NCBI GenBank assembly: GCA_947502975.1 | Contig: CANNBV010000006.1 | Coordinates: forward strand, 1-64,000 | From: an uncultured Flavobacteriaceae bacterium | GTDB lineage: Bacteria > Bacteroidota > Bacteroidia > Flavobacteriales > Flavobacteriaceae | DNA length: 64,000 nt | Reading direction: 5' to 3' | Position numbers and translations under genes: made by a program | Part shown: positions 42,544 through 51,606 of the stretch, one piece after another | Layout of the letters: each line of letters begins with the position of its first letter | Numbering within the stretch: position 1 is the first letter of the stretch | Notes under the pieces: generated by a model | Database searches by the model: none | Told to the model about the DNA's origin: nothing | The model's input: the letters and a program-made list of their open reading frames with translations, nothing else

Positions 42544-43140
42544 ATGATTTCAAAAGCTGAACTTACAAAACAACATATTATAGAGGTCACAGCGCCTATT
42601 TTTAATAAGAATGGCTATGCAGCCACTTCCCTTTCTGATATTACAAAAGCCACAGGTTTAACTAAAGGTGCTATTTATGGCAACTTTAAAAATAAAGAAG
42701 AACTAGCATTTTCCTGCTTTAAATATATGGTGAGGTATTTAATGAAACCTTTATCTGATCATCTTAAATTAAGCGACTCTCCTATTCAAAAACTTTTTCT
42801 TATTACCGATTTTTACAGAAATTATTACCCTTTTAGTAAAAATTTGGGGGGCTGTCCTGTTTTAAATATTGGTGTTGATGCCAATAACAGTAATTCAGAA
42901 TTACTTGGGAAAGTTAGAGATGTCATACAGCGTATACAAGATAATTTATGCTCTTTGATAGAAAATGGTATTGCTGCGAATGAAATATCATCTGAAATAA
43001 ATGCAATGACATATGCTAAACGTATGGATACCATTATTCAGGGTGCAATTTTTATGACATACACCATGAATGATGAATTTTATATGAAAGATGCTATGAA
43101 TTACTTAGATCAAATAATTAACAATGAACTAAAAGTTTAA
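42544..43140 (+). CDS. TetR/AcrR family transcriptional repressor
   Basis: A 198-residue regulator from the ATG at 42544 (MISKAELTKQ); the longer track start runs through the operator and promoter and is unlikely. The HTH (about 20-50) is FNKNGYAATSLSDITKATGLTKGAIYGNFKNKEELA. The C-terminal ligand domain (70-198) is helical, with GGCPVLNIGVDAN as in TetR_C-type regulators of the YcdC/AcrR branch. Perfect palindromes before itself and before the adjacent thioesterase indicate autoregulation and local control. The ligand may be an acyl compound, by context only. Confidence 0.9.
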   Translation: MISKAELTKQHIIEVTAPIFNKNGYAATSLSDITKATGLTKGAIYGNFKNKEELAFSCFKYMVRYLMKPLSDHLKLSDSPIQKLFLITDFYRNYYPFSKNLGGCPVLNIGVDANNSNSELLGKVRDVIQRIQDNLCSLIENGIAANEISSEINAMTYAKRMDTIIQGAIFMTYTMNDEFYMKDAMNYLDQIINNELKV

Positions 43141-43156
43141 AAAATTTAAATTAAAA

Positions 43157-43172
43157 TATACCGATTGGTATA
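43157..43172. promoter_or_regulatory. TetR operator O2 before the thioesterase gene
   Basis: TATACCGATTGGTATA, in the context TTAAAATATACCGATTGGTATAAAAA, matches O1 with one mismatched centre base. It lies 15 bases upstream of the thioesterase ATG. Confidence 0.8.
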
Positions 43173-43186
43173 AAAAACTAAAAATT

Positions 43187-43678
43187 ATGAAACAACTTCC
43201 AAAAGTATTAGAATCCACTACAAAAATTAGATTTCAACATTGCGACCCATTTAATCATTTAAATAATGGTAGTTACATAGATTATTTCATGAATCATAGA
43301 GAAGATATGCTCATAAAGTATTATGATTTAGACATATATACAATAGCAAAAAAAACAGGAAAAAGTTGGGTGTCTAGCAGTAACCAAATTGCATATTTAA
43401 AACCAGCCTTTTTAATGGAAACTGTAACTATCGAGTCGCAACTTATAAATTATAATAATAGTGAATTATTTGTTGAAATGCGCATGTATAATGAGCATAA
43501 AACACATTTAAAATCAATTATCTGGTGTAGTTTCGTACATTTTAATCTTTTAGAACAAAAACGTGAAACACATTCAAATGACCTAATGTCTCTTTTTAAA
43601 GATGTAAATCATCCTGTACTACAAAATTCCTTCGAAAATCGTTTAAAACATCTTAAAACCAATAGTATACACTCTTGA
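43187..43678 (+). CDS. Acyl-CoA thioesterase (4HBT hotdog fold)
   Basis: A 163-residue protein. IRFQHCDPFNHLNNGSYIDYFMNHREDM is the 4HBT-type catalytic region, with D in HCDPFNHLNN as the probable catalytic acid (near 18). NYNNSELFVEMRMYNEHKT and SIIWCSFVHF belong to the following strands. It hydrolyses acyl-CoA or related thioesters; chain length is unknown. It lies 46 bases after tetR with operator O2 between, so it is the likely main target of the repressor. Confidence 0.85.
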   Translation: MKQLPKVLESTTKIRFQHCDPFNHLNNGSYIDYFMNHREDMLIKYYDLDIYTIAKKTGKSWVSSSNQIAYLKPAFLMETVTIESQLINYNNSELFVEMRMYNEHKTHLKSIIWCSFVHFNLLEQKRETHSNDLMSLFKDVNHPVLQNSFENRLKHLKTNSIHS

Positions 43679-43967
43679 GAGTAATTATAAATTTCATTTT
43701 TTAATGATATAAATGTGAGTTTTTCTTAAAACTTTGGTTATCAATCATAAAACCTAAATATTGATTCCTTTCATCGAATAATGTCATAAATAACCTTCAT
43801 ACTGTATAATAATGTTTACTTTTAAATGTTTATTAATCTGTTGATAAAAATATATGTCGGAAGCTCTCCAAGCTGGCTTAAATTTTTAATTTCACACACA
43901 GATCTTATTGCCCCAATAAGAAGACGGTAAGAAATAATAATATTTAAAGGAAAACCTACTTTTATTT
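43679..43967. other. Intergenic region, 289 bp
   Basis: AT-rich. A small hairpin TCTTATT-GCCCC-AATAAGA (43903-43921) lies 46 bases before the deoC ATG, and AAGCTCTCCAAGCTGGCTT near 43861 has short repeats. No gene seen. Confidence 0.4.
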
Positions 43968-44711
43968 ATGAATTTATCTAATTATATAGACTACACATTT
44001 TTAAAGCCAATTGCTACAGAAAGAGATATTATAAATGTATGCAAAATTGCAAAGGCAAACTCCTATTTTTCGGTATGTATTAATGGCTGTTATGTAAAAT
44101 TAGCTAAAGAACTTTTAAAAGATACTCAAGTAAAAGTATGTACAGTTGTTGGGTTTCCTTTAGGTGCTTCTTCTACACAAAGTAAAATAGCTGAAGCCAC
44201 CAATGCTATTGAAGATGGTGCCGACGAAATAGATATGGTTATCAATTTAGGATACCTAAAAAGTAGAAATTATGTTTCTGTTTTAAGAGATATCTCTGAT
44301 GTGAAACGTGCTATAGGTGATGTTACTTTAAAAGTTATTATTGAGATTTCTGAGCTTAATAAAAATGAAATAGTCAAAGCTTGTGAAATAGCTGTTGATG
44401 CTAATGCAGATTTTGTCAAAACCTCTACTGGATTTGCTTCAGGAGGCGCAACATTTACCGCTGTGAAAATCATGAAAAAGACGGTAAAAGATAACGCTAA
44501 AATAAAAGCATCTGGTGGTGTTTCTGATTTTGAGACTGCCGTTAAATATTTAGAGTCTGGCGCTGATAGAATTGGTACATCTACTATGTTAAAACCTGAG
44601 AAAGATACGCTTCAAAAACGTAATTCTAAAATCTATAGACGTTATATGGAAACGTCTCAAAGAAGCGAAGTATCTCTTGAAGTTTTAAAAGATATTAAAG
44701 TAAAACTTTAA
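43968..44711 (+). CDS. deoC: Deoxyribose-phosphate aldolase
   Basis: DeoC splits 2-deoxyribose-5-phosphate into acetaldehyde and glyceraldehyde-3-phosphate in deoxynucleoside salvage. The 247 residues fit. The class I Schiff-base lysine is in DFVKTSTGFASGGAT (about 150), with a second lysine in IKASGGVSD (about 180) and an acidic D in DEIDMVINLG (about 90). IDYTFLKPIATERDI at the N terminus is characteristic, with F in place of the more usual H of DHT-L. Monocistronic and convergent with pxpC; the two ORFs overlap by four bases. Confidence 0.92.
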   Translation: MNLSNYIDYTFLKPIATERDIINVCKIAKANSYFSVCINGCYVKLAKELLKDTQVKVCTVVGFPLGASSTQSKIAEATNAIEDGADEIDMVINLGYLKSRNYVSVLRDISDVKRAIGDVTLKVIIEISELNKNEIVKACEIAVDANADFVKTSTGFASGGATFTAVKIMKKTVKDNAKIKASGGVSDFETAVKYLESGADRIGTSTMLKPEKDTLQKRNSKIYRRYMETSQRSEVSLEVLKDIKVKL

Positions 44712-45556
44712 TCTTTTAGTTTAAAACACACTTTGCTACCTGTATACTTTTGTGCCAAGGTATTAATTGCACTTTCGGTTAGCTGCAGTACTCTCGGGTA
44801 ACCTCCCGTTGTTTGACAATCACGCATCAAAATTATCAGTTTGCCGGATGGTGTTAACTGTACAGTTCCTGGTAATACTGGAGATGTAATGATCGGCTCT
44901 AAAGTGTTTTCTAGAGCTTCTTCAAGTTGATACGCCATCCTACTATTATCTTTTGAAATTGTAAATAGTTCTGAAAACAATTTATCTTTTTGAACCTCTG
45001 TTAAATTTTCAAATTCTGGAGCTTTATAAACATCTAGATTTGAGTTTTTTATATAGGAATCATTCATCTTTAATCCAGAAAAGTGTTTCTGATATTTTGG
45101 ATTATTTTGATTAATCCTTAATACATCTTCTTTATTAATACAAGCAAATTGAGTTACACCTTTATACATACTCTTACTGCCTAAAACCTCTTTAGTTTGA
45201 AAGCCTCCGATAACAGATAAATAACTCCTAAAACCTGAATTCAACCTCCCAAAACTTAAAACATCTCCTTTGTTAATAATAATAAATCGATTATAGTCAA
45301 GTGATTTTCCATTCAACGACGGAGCCATATCTGCTCCTGTAATAGCAATTGCAGAATTACATTCAAATTTCAACTTTGGTCCGCTCATTGTAATTTCTAG
45401 TACCGCAGCTTCTTCTGAATTTCCGACTAAAACATTTGCTAATCTAGTAGCTCTTTGATCCATAACTCCAGAAATAGGCACACCATGATGCTGAGCACCT
45501 AGTCTCCCAATATCTTGGATACTAGAATAAAACCCTGTATTTAAAACCCTAACCAT
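44708..45556 (-). CDS. pxpC: 5-oxoprolinase subunit C (biotin-dependent carboxyltransferase-like)
   Basis: PxpC is one of three subunits of the prokaryotic ATP-dependent 5-oxoprolinase, which opens pyroglutamate to glutamate. The 282 residues and motifs (VRVLNTGFYSSIQDIGRLGAQHHGVPISGVMDQRATRLANVLVGN; LIILMRDCQTTGGYPRVLQLTESAI) match the AHS2/KipA domain. Its start overlaps the pxpB end by eight bases, and it is last in the unit nramp-pxpA-pxpB-pxpC. The C terminus overlaps the deoC stop by four bases. Confidence 0.92.
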   Translation of the reverse strand: MVRVLNTGFYSSIQDIGRLGAQHHGVPISGVMDQRATRLANVLVGNSEEAAVLEITMSGPKLKFECNSAIAITGADMAPSLNGKSLDYNRFIIINKGDVLSFGRLNSGFRSYLSVIGGFQTKEVLGSKSMYKGVTQFACINKEDVLRINQNNPKYQKHFSGLKMNDSYIKNSNLDVYKAPEFENLTEVQKDKLFSELFTISKDNSRMAYQLEEALENTLEPIITSPVLPGTVQLTPSGKLIILMRDCQTTGGYPRVLQLTESAINTLAQKYTGSKVCFKLKD

Positions 45557-46280
45557 GAATCACCTCACTTTCTATTTGATACACTCCTGCATTAACTAAC
45601 GTTTTGATATCACTAAACTCTTCTAATGTAATTGAATAAAACCGAAGACTATCTCCTGCCTTAGCAAAGCAAGGTTCTGTTTTTAAAACGTCAAAAAAAT
45701 GAATTGGAGAATTACCGATAATGTTCCATCCACCAGGGCTTTCATTCGGATAAACCCCAGTTTGCTCACCTCCAATAGCTACAGCTCCCTTTTCAATCTT
45801 TAATCTTGGTGTCTTTCGCCTAGGTGCATAAAGCGCTTTATCTAGACCGCCTAAGTATAAAAATCCAGGTAAAAAACCTATAAAGAAAATTGTATAAATT
45901 GGCTTGGTATGCTTCTTAATTATTTCATCTACTGTGATTTGTTTTCCTTTTGAAAGTACTTTTAAATCTATTCCAAAGCTTTCATGATAACATACCGGTA
46001 TTTTCCATAATGTATGTGATATTTTTTTTGAGATGTCTGATGATTGATATATTTCCTTTAATAAATGTACTTCAGAAGAAAAATTAAAACATCCTTCATT
46101 AAATATAATTATAAGTGAAGCATAAGCATGATTTAAACTTTCAATACCTAAAATATTGGCTTTCTCTAATTTTGATTTAAACGTGAGAATATCATTAAGA
46201 ATAGATTTGTCTATTATTTGCGGCCATTCTACAAGAATCGAATTCGCTCCGTATTGTTTGTATTTCAATTGAAACTTCAC
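45549..46280 (-). CDS. pxpB: 5-oxoprolinase subunit B
   Basis: A 243-residue AHS1/KipI-domain protein. FIGFLPGFLYLGGLDKALYAPRRKTPRLKIEKGAVAIGGEQTGVYPNESPGGWNIIGNSP is diagnostic. Together with PxpA and PxpC it hydrolyses 5-oxoproline. The Bacillus homologue KipI was first described as an inhibitor of the kinase KinA, but the three-gene context here supports the metabolic role. It starts two bases after pxpA and overlaps pxpC by eight bases, so all are translated from one message. Confidence 0.92.
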   Translation of the reverse strand: MKFQLKYKQYGANSILVEWPQIIDKSILNDILTFKSKLEKANILGIESLNHAYASLIIIFNEGCFNFSSEVHLLKEIYQSSDISKKISHTLWKIPVCYHESFGIDLKVLSKGKQITVDEIIKKHTKPIYTIFFIGFLPGFLYLGGLDKALYAPRRKTPRLKIEKGAVAIGGEQTGVYPNESPGGWNIIGNSPIHFFDVLKTEPCFAKAGDSLRFYSITLEEFSDIKTLVNAGVYQIESEVIHG

Positions 46281-46282
46281 CT

Positions 46283-47026
46283 CTACTGAATACTTATACC
46301 TTTAAATTGTAAGGCGCTTTTCAATCTATTTACCAATCCTATAGCTTTAGGATTATCACCATGTACACAAAATGTTTGTGCCTTAATTTTAATGTGTTTA
46401 CCAGAAACTGTCTTAACTTCTCCGTTAGAAATCATTCTAAAAACATGATCAAAAACTTCATTTTCATCATATAAAACTGCATTTTTTTCCTGTCTAGGAA
46501 CTAATGTTAAATCATTATTATAATTTCTATCTGCAAAAGCTTCATAAACTATAGGAATTCTATTTTTAATTGCAATTTCAGCTATAACAGAATTGTAAGG
46601 TACATACAAATGCACTGGTAAATGCATGGCTTTCATAACCTCAATAATAACTGTTGCAATTTTAGAATCTGTCATGGCCATATTGTACAGCGCACCGTGA
46701 GGTTTTACATGATGTAACGTAACGCTTTGTTCCTTCAAAACATCAACTAAACTATTAACCTGATCTTCGATAGTTTTAAATAATGCAGCACAAGGCATAT
46801 CCATTGGAAGTCTCCCGAAATTCTCAACATCAGGAAATGATGGGTGTGCACCTATTTTTACTTTATGAGTCTTAGCTAGTCTTATTGCTTCCCGCATTGT
46901 ATTTTCATCTCCTGCATGGCCGCCACAAGCAATATTGCAAGATGATATTAATGGCATTAGTTGGGCTTCATTACCTATACCTTCTCCTAAATCTGCATTT
47001 ATATCTATTGACAATTGTTGCATCAA
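46283..47026 (-). CDS. pxpA: 5-oxoprolinase subunit A (LamB/YcsF family)
   Basis: A 247-residue LamB/YcsF protein. The start LSIDINADLGEGIGNE, SCNIACGGHAGDENTM, KIGAHPSFPDVENFGR, HVKPHGALYN, and CVHGDNPKA near the C terminus are the conserved metal- and substrate-site motifs. It overlaps the transporter gene upstream by four bases (ATGA). The operon order transporter-pxpA-pxpB-pxpC resembles the Bacillus subtilis ycsF-ycsG/kipI-kipA locus. Confidence 0.93.
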   Translation of the reverse strand: MMQQLSIDINADLGEGIGNEAQLMPLISSCNIACGGHAGDENTMREAIRLAKTHKVKIGAHPSFPDVENFGRLPMDMPCAALFKTIEDQVNSLVDVLKEQSVTLHHVKPHGALYNMAMTDSKIATVIIEVMKAMHLPVHLYVPYNSVIAEIAIKNRIPIVYEAFADRNYNNDLTLVPRQEKNAVLYDENEVFDHVFRMISNGEVKTVSGKHIKIKAQTFCVHGDNPKAIGLVNRLKSALQFKGISIQ

Positions 47027-48252
47027 AATAAATTCAAATGAAACACTTTATTTAAAGCTGCTAATGCCAAAAGTACACTAATTAAAAAAATCAGTCCACC
47101 AAAAACATTATGAAGTATCGTATTTTTATAAGTACCTAATAGTGCCTTTCTATTCATAATCCAAAGTAAAAAACCAGCAATAATAGGGAGCAACACACCA
47201 TTAGCTACTTGTGCAAATTTAATAATTTGAATAGGTTTTAAACCAGAAGACGACAGTACAACACCTAAAACTAAAATAACTATCCAAACCATTCTAAATC
47301 GTGAAGACTTTAGGTTTGAGTGCCATCCTAAACATCCAGTTGCAACATATGCTGCTGCTAATGGTGCTGTAATAGCACTTGTAATACCAGCTGCAAATAA
47401 ACCAATAGCTAAAAAATATTTTGAAAAACTACCAAATAATGGTTCTAAACCTAAGGCTAAATCTGCTGCATTTGTTACATCATTACTTTTAATAACTGTT
47501 GCAGAAACAATAATACTCATAGAAACCAAACCGCCTAAAACTATTGCTATAACTGTATCTTTTCTAGCATATTTTAAATCATCTGGGTTACTCCATTTTT
47601 CTTTAACCAAGGAAGCATGTAAAAATAAATTGTAGGGTACAACTGTCGTACCAATTAAAGCTACAATCATTAATGTACTCCCATCAGGAAATTTTGGGGT
47701 TAATACCCCTCGAAATAGCTCTGTAAGATCTGGTTGCGTTAAAATTGCTGTAGTTAAAAAAGCGATACTCATTAATATTACTAGACCTATAAGTGTACGT
47801 TCTAAGATTTTGTAATTACCAATGTACAATAAAATAAATGCTATAATACCTATAAGAAAACTGAAACCATTTAATTGAAAATTACCAAAATCTATTAATG
47901 ATTTTCCAAACAAAGTTTCTAAGCCTAAAACACCTCCACTAATATTACCGCCTTCATAAGCCGCATTTCCGATAACTATCGCAGCGAGTACTAAACCTAT
48001 TGATAAAAACTTAAGGAATGGTGTTTTTATCTCTTGTCGTATTACTTCAGATAATCCTTTTTGCGTCACCAAACCTAATCTGGCTGTCATTTCTTGAAGT
48101 ACAATTGTAGCAATTACCGATAATACCATTGCCCACAGTAGTGCAAAACCAAACTTTACACCAGCAAGCGTACAGACCGTAACTGTTCCTGGGCCAATAA
48201 AAGCAGCAGCAATCAAAGGCCCAGGACCAATATTTTTGAATAATTTTCTCAA
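47023..48252 (-). CDS. Nramp-superfamily transporter with altered metal site (probable 5-oxoproline operon transporter)
   Basis: A 409-residue polytopic protein of the Nramp superfamily with about 11 helices. In metal-transporting Nramps helix 1 carries DPGN and helix 6 MPHN. Here the aligned sequences read IGPGTVT (G20, T23) and TVVPYNLFLHASLV (V in place of M, Y in place of H). All direct metal-coordinating side chains except the backbone are therefore lost. It lies in one transcription unit with pxpA, pxpB and pxpC (four-base overlap). I infer a non-metal substrate, possibly 5-oxoproline. Databases will label it a divalent metal transporter. Confidence 0.8.
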   Translation of the reverse strand: MRKLFKNIGPGPLIAAAFIGPGTVTVCTLAGVKFGFALLWAMVLSVIATIVLQEMTARLGLVTQKGLSEVIRQEIKTPFLKFLSIGLVLAAIVIGNAAYEGGNISGGVLGLETLFGKSLIDFGNFQLNGFSFLIGIIAFILLYIGNYKILERTLIGLVILMSIAFLTTAILTQPDLTELFRGVLTPKFPDGSTLMIVALIGTTVVPYNLFLHASLVKEKWSNPDDLKYARKDTVIAIVLGGLVSMSIIVSATVIKSNDVTNAADLALGLEPLFGSFSKYFLAIGLFAAGITSAITAPLAAAYVATGCLGWHSNLKSSRFRMVWIVILVLGVVLSSSGLKPIQIIKFAQVANGVLLPIIAGFLLWIMNRKALLGTYKNTILHNVFGGLIFLISVLLALAALNKVFHLNLF

Positions 48253-48275
48253 ATTAAAATAGTTTCCTCAATATA

Positions 48276-51200
48276 CTATTTTAATTGACTTAATAATTCA
48301 TCTACTGCCTTTTTAAGTTGTGTGTCTTTTTGTTTTGCTTTATCATCTGGATTATTATCGACAATAATGTCTGGAACTGCTGGCCCTAATTCCATATTTG
48401 ATTTAGTTGCTTTTACATACCAACCTCTAAAAGGCATTCTTATAAAAGAACCATCTATTAACCCATTCCCGCCAGTAGAAATTACAGCTCCAAATGTTGG
48501 TATGCCAACCAAAGTACCAATATCTAATGTTTTGTATGCATGTGAAAATATCTCTGCATTTGAATAACTATTCTGATTACATAAAGCAATTGATGGTTTT
48601 GTCCAAGATGCCAATGGTAAGCGTTCACTATATGGATAATGTCCTGTAAATTTTGTTTGTTCGGCTTTTAAATCTTTGGCAGCACCTCGGGGCACTGTAT
48701 ATGCATGTTGCTTTACCGTTAATACTGCCATGAGGTAATCTGTAGTCCAGCCGCCACCATTAAACCTCACATCAATCACAATCCCATCTTTACCTAGTCC
48801 TGCGGCGGTCAATTCGCGCTCAAAACGTTCAAAGCTGGTCCAATTCATACCTTGAATATGGATATACCCTAATCTTCCATTAGAGTATTGCTCCGTTAAA
48901 CGTTGACGTTCTTTTACCCAAGCATTATAATTTTCAGCACGGTTACTACTTTTTGGTCTGATTACGATCTCTTTTGAACTACCTCCACGATCAACTTCAA
49001 GATATATTTTTTCGTTAGAAGTACCTTCTAACAATTCGTAAACATTTTTAGTCTTATCGAGAGCATAACCGTTTACTGCTGTAATAATATCACCAACAAA
49101 CATTTGACTTGAACTTCTGTCTCCAGGCATTGCAGGTACAACTGATATTACTTTTAGATGCCCTTTTGATGTTGGTTCTAATTCAACACCTAATAATCCA
49201 GTGCGTTCTCTTTCTAAATCTTCTCTAGTTTCAACGCGATATAATCCCATATGGCTCGCATTAATCTGACCTAACATCCAATTAAAAATCGTCTGAAAAT
49301 CACTTCGTGTGGAAGCGTTCAAGGCTAATGACTCGTATTTCTTTCTTAGATTCTCCCAATTTTGCCCATGGAAATCCGGATCGTAAAACCCGTCATTGAT
49401 GGCTTTCCAGGCTTCATTAAATATTTGTTGAGATTCAATATTATAATCTATATCCATCTTAGCAGAAAATGATAACGCTTCCATTTTATCACTAGACATA
49501 TTAATACTTGATACACTACCCCCTCTTTTAGTTAAATAAATTTTAGAGTTCTTTTTATCTTTAGCTAAATTTGATGGTCTTGTATTTTTAGAGGTTAATG
49601 ATTTTTTATCATTTCCATCCCATTTTATTTTGAATAGATCAGATTCTGTATCAGCATTACCCCTACTACCATTACCAGTTGTGTAATAAATGGTTTTTGA
49701 ATCTTTGGAAAACAACTGCCCGAATTCACCGCCAGTAAAAGAAGTCACTTGAACTTGACGTTCATGAATGTCGTCAAAATCAATAACAACTGGATTTACT
49801 TTTGGAGTTTTATCTTTTTTACTCGTATCACCTTTTTTATCGTTCTTTTTATCGCCTTTCTTGGCTTTGTCATCATCGGTATCTTCTTCCCAATCTTGAG
49901 TTGTTTTTTCCCAATCAGCTTTTGCTAACCATGTAAACCACACATCATAATCACTATTATTTCTATTAGATGAAAACATCAATTTTTTACCATCTGGACT
50001 CCATACTGGTCCTCGATCTTGTTTAGGGTGCATTGATATATTTACAGGTTTTTCACTATTATCAGCTTTGTGAATATAAATTTCAGAATTAAAATCTAAA
50101 TCACTTAAGCTATAAGCTAACCATTTAGAATCTGGAGACCAGGACACATTGCTTGCAGTTGCCCAACCATCTAACATCGTCTTTTTGTTAGAAAGCTTAC
50201 CATTATTATCGATATTAGCAACCATTAATTTTCCTCTTCCTAAATTATATACAATTGACTTTCCATCTGGAGATATCACTGGATTATTTTCATTATCAGA
50301 AGTTTTTGTGAGCCTCTCAATTTTGTGCTTTAGTGTTTTAAATAAATCACTTTCATTTGCATTATTAGATCTCACCAAATACATATCTTTTTGTCCATCT
50401 CTATCAGAAATAAAAAGTAAAGTAGTGTCATTTATCCATGTGGCATCAGTATCTCTAAAAGATGATCTTGTTAGGTTTACTGTTCGCTTTTTATCTTTTG
50501 AAGTTTCTCGAATAAACACTTCACCTCTAATATTAATTGCTGCATATTTTCCGTTAGGTGAAATAGAAATTTCGTCCACATCGTTACTATACGTTTTATG
50601 CACCACAGGGTTGAATCTATAATCAGATGCAATATTTATAGCAACTGCTTGTTTAGCTTTTGTTTGAGCATTAACTAAAAACACCTTATCACCTTTAACT
50701 GCAACTATATCTTTACCATTTCTACTGATCTGAAATGAAAAAATGCCCATGTCTGAAAAATCAGTGATTTGCGAAATATTACCTTGCTTGGCTCCAGCAT
50801 CACTGATAGTCATTTTATGAACATTGTATTTTCCTGATCTCGAAGACTGAAAATAAATGGTATTATCATCGCCCCATTGTGGATAAAAATCGTTGCCATC
50901 ATAATCTGTTAACTTCGTATAGCTATCATTCTTAATGTTGTATAACCAAACATCTCTATTTGCTGGACCTCTGTAAGTTTCGCGTTCTAGCCTACAACTC
51001 CCTTTCACAAAAATCAAAAAATTACCATTGGGTGATAATGCAGCATCAAAACCAGTAGCATCTAAATAGCGTGTTGGTGTGCCACCATCTTCACTCACAA
51101 TGTGTGTTTCAAATTCACGTTCAACTTGAACAAAATTGCGTCTTGTAGAAAATAGAAGGTTACCTTCAGGTGTGTAGTCGGTTATAATATCTGCGGTTGA

Positions 51201-51518
51201 GTGATACGTAATACGCTTGGGTGTACCTCCAGAAGCTGGCATTAAGAACACATCATTATTACCGAAACGTTCACTTATAAATGCAATAGATTTCCCGTCT
51301 GCGCTCCAAACAGGTTTGGTATCGTAAGCTTCATGAACAGTAAGTCGTTTTGGATTTGAGCCATTAATAGCACTCGTCCAGATATCACCTTGGTAATTAA
51401 ATGCAATGGTTTGTCCGTCTGGACTGATAGTAGGAAAATTAATTAAAGGATTTTGGGCTATTCCTAAACTTGCAAATAGTATAACTACAAGTTTGAAAAT
51501 TGCTGATGGTAGTTTCAT
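48276..51518 (-). CDS. Tricorn-like S41 peptidase with beta-propellers and PDZ
   Basis: A 1080-residue secreted protease (signal MKLPSAIFKLVVILFASLGIA). Tandem PD40/WD40-like propeller repeats fill about 25-540 (SPDGQTIAFNYQGDIW, SADGKSIAFISERFGNNDVF). A charged low-complexity linker (DDDKAKKGDKKNDKKGD, about 545-575) and a further propeller part follow. A core domain, a PDZ (about 760-850; VISVVPAMPGDRSSSQMFVGDIITAVNG) and the S41 C-terminal protease with GIVIDVRFNGGGWTTD and nucleophile S in NSYSNAEIFSHA (about 980) complete it. It degrades peptides, as in archaeal tricorn. Its stop is 23 bases before the Nramp-like gene. Confidence 0.93.
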   Translation of the reverse strand: MKLPSAIFKLVVILFASLGIAQNPLINFPTISPDGQTIAFNYQGDIWTSAINGSNPKRLTVHEAYDTKPVWSADGKSIAFISERFGNNDVFLMPASGGTPKRITYHSTADIITDYTPEGNLLFSTRRNFVQVEREFETHIVSEDGGTPTRYLDATGFDAALSPNGNFLIFVKGSCRLERETYRGPANRDVWLYNIKNDSYTKLTDYDGNDFYPQWGDDNTIYFQSSRSGKYNVHKMTISDAGAKQGNISQITDFSDMGIFSFQISRNGKDIVAVKGDKVFLVNAQTKAKQAVAINIASDYRFNPVVHKTYSNDVDEISISPNGKYAAINIRGEVFIRETSKDKKRTVNLTRSSFRDTDATWINDTTLLFISDRDGQKDMYLVRSNNANESDLFKTLKHKIERLTKTSDNENNPVISPDGKSIVYNLGRGKLMVANIDNNGKLSNKKTMLDGWATASNVSWSPDSKWLAYSLSDLDFNSEIYIHKADNSEKPVNISMHPKQDRGPVWSPDGKKLMFSSNRNNSDYDVWFTWLAKADWEKTTQDWEEDTDDDKAKKGDKKNDKKGDTSKKDKTPKVNPVVIDFDDIHERQVQVTSFTGGEFGQLFSKDSKTIYYTTGNGSRGNADTESDLFKIKWDGNDKKSLTSKNTRPSNLAKDKKNSKIYLTKRGGSVSSINMSSDKMEALSFSAKMDIDYNIESQQIFNEAWKAINDGFYDPDFHGQNWENLRKKYESLALNASTRSDFQTIFNWMLGQINASHMGLYRVETREDLERERTGLLGVELEPTSKGHLKVISVVPAMPGDRSSSQMFVGDIITAVNGYALDKTKNVYELLEGTSNEKIYLEVDRGGSSKEIVIRPKSSNRAENYNAWVKERQRLTEQYSNGRLGYIHIQGMNWTSFERFERELTAAGLGKDGIVIDVRFNGGGWTTDYLMAVLTVKQHAYTVPRGAAKDLKAEQTKFTGHYPYSERLPLASWTKPSIALCNQNSYSNAEIFSHAYKTLDIGTLVGIPTFGAVISTGGNGLIDGSFIRMPFRGWYVKATKSNMELGPAVPDIIVDNNPDDKAKQKDTQLKKAVDELLSQLK

Positions 51519-51606
51519 TTTTACGGGTTGTATTAGTTTTCTCGATAAAAATAAAACTTATAATAGGAAGATCTTTAAAAATTAAAATATGTTTAACAAA
51601 GAACAG

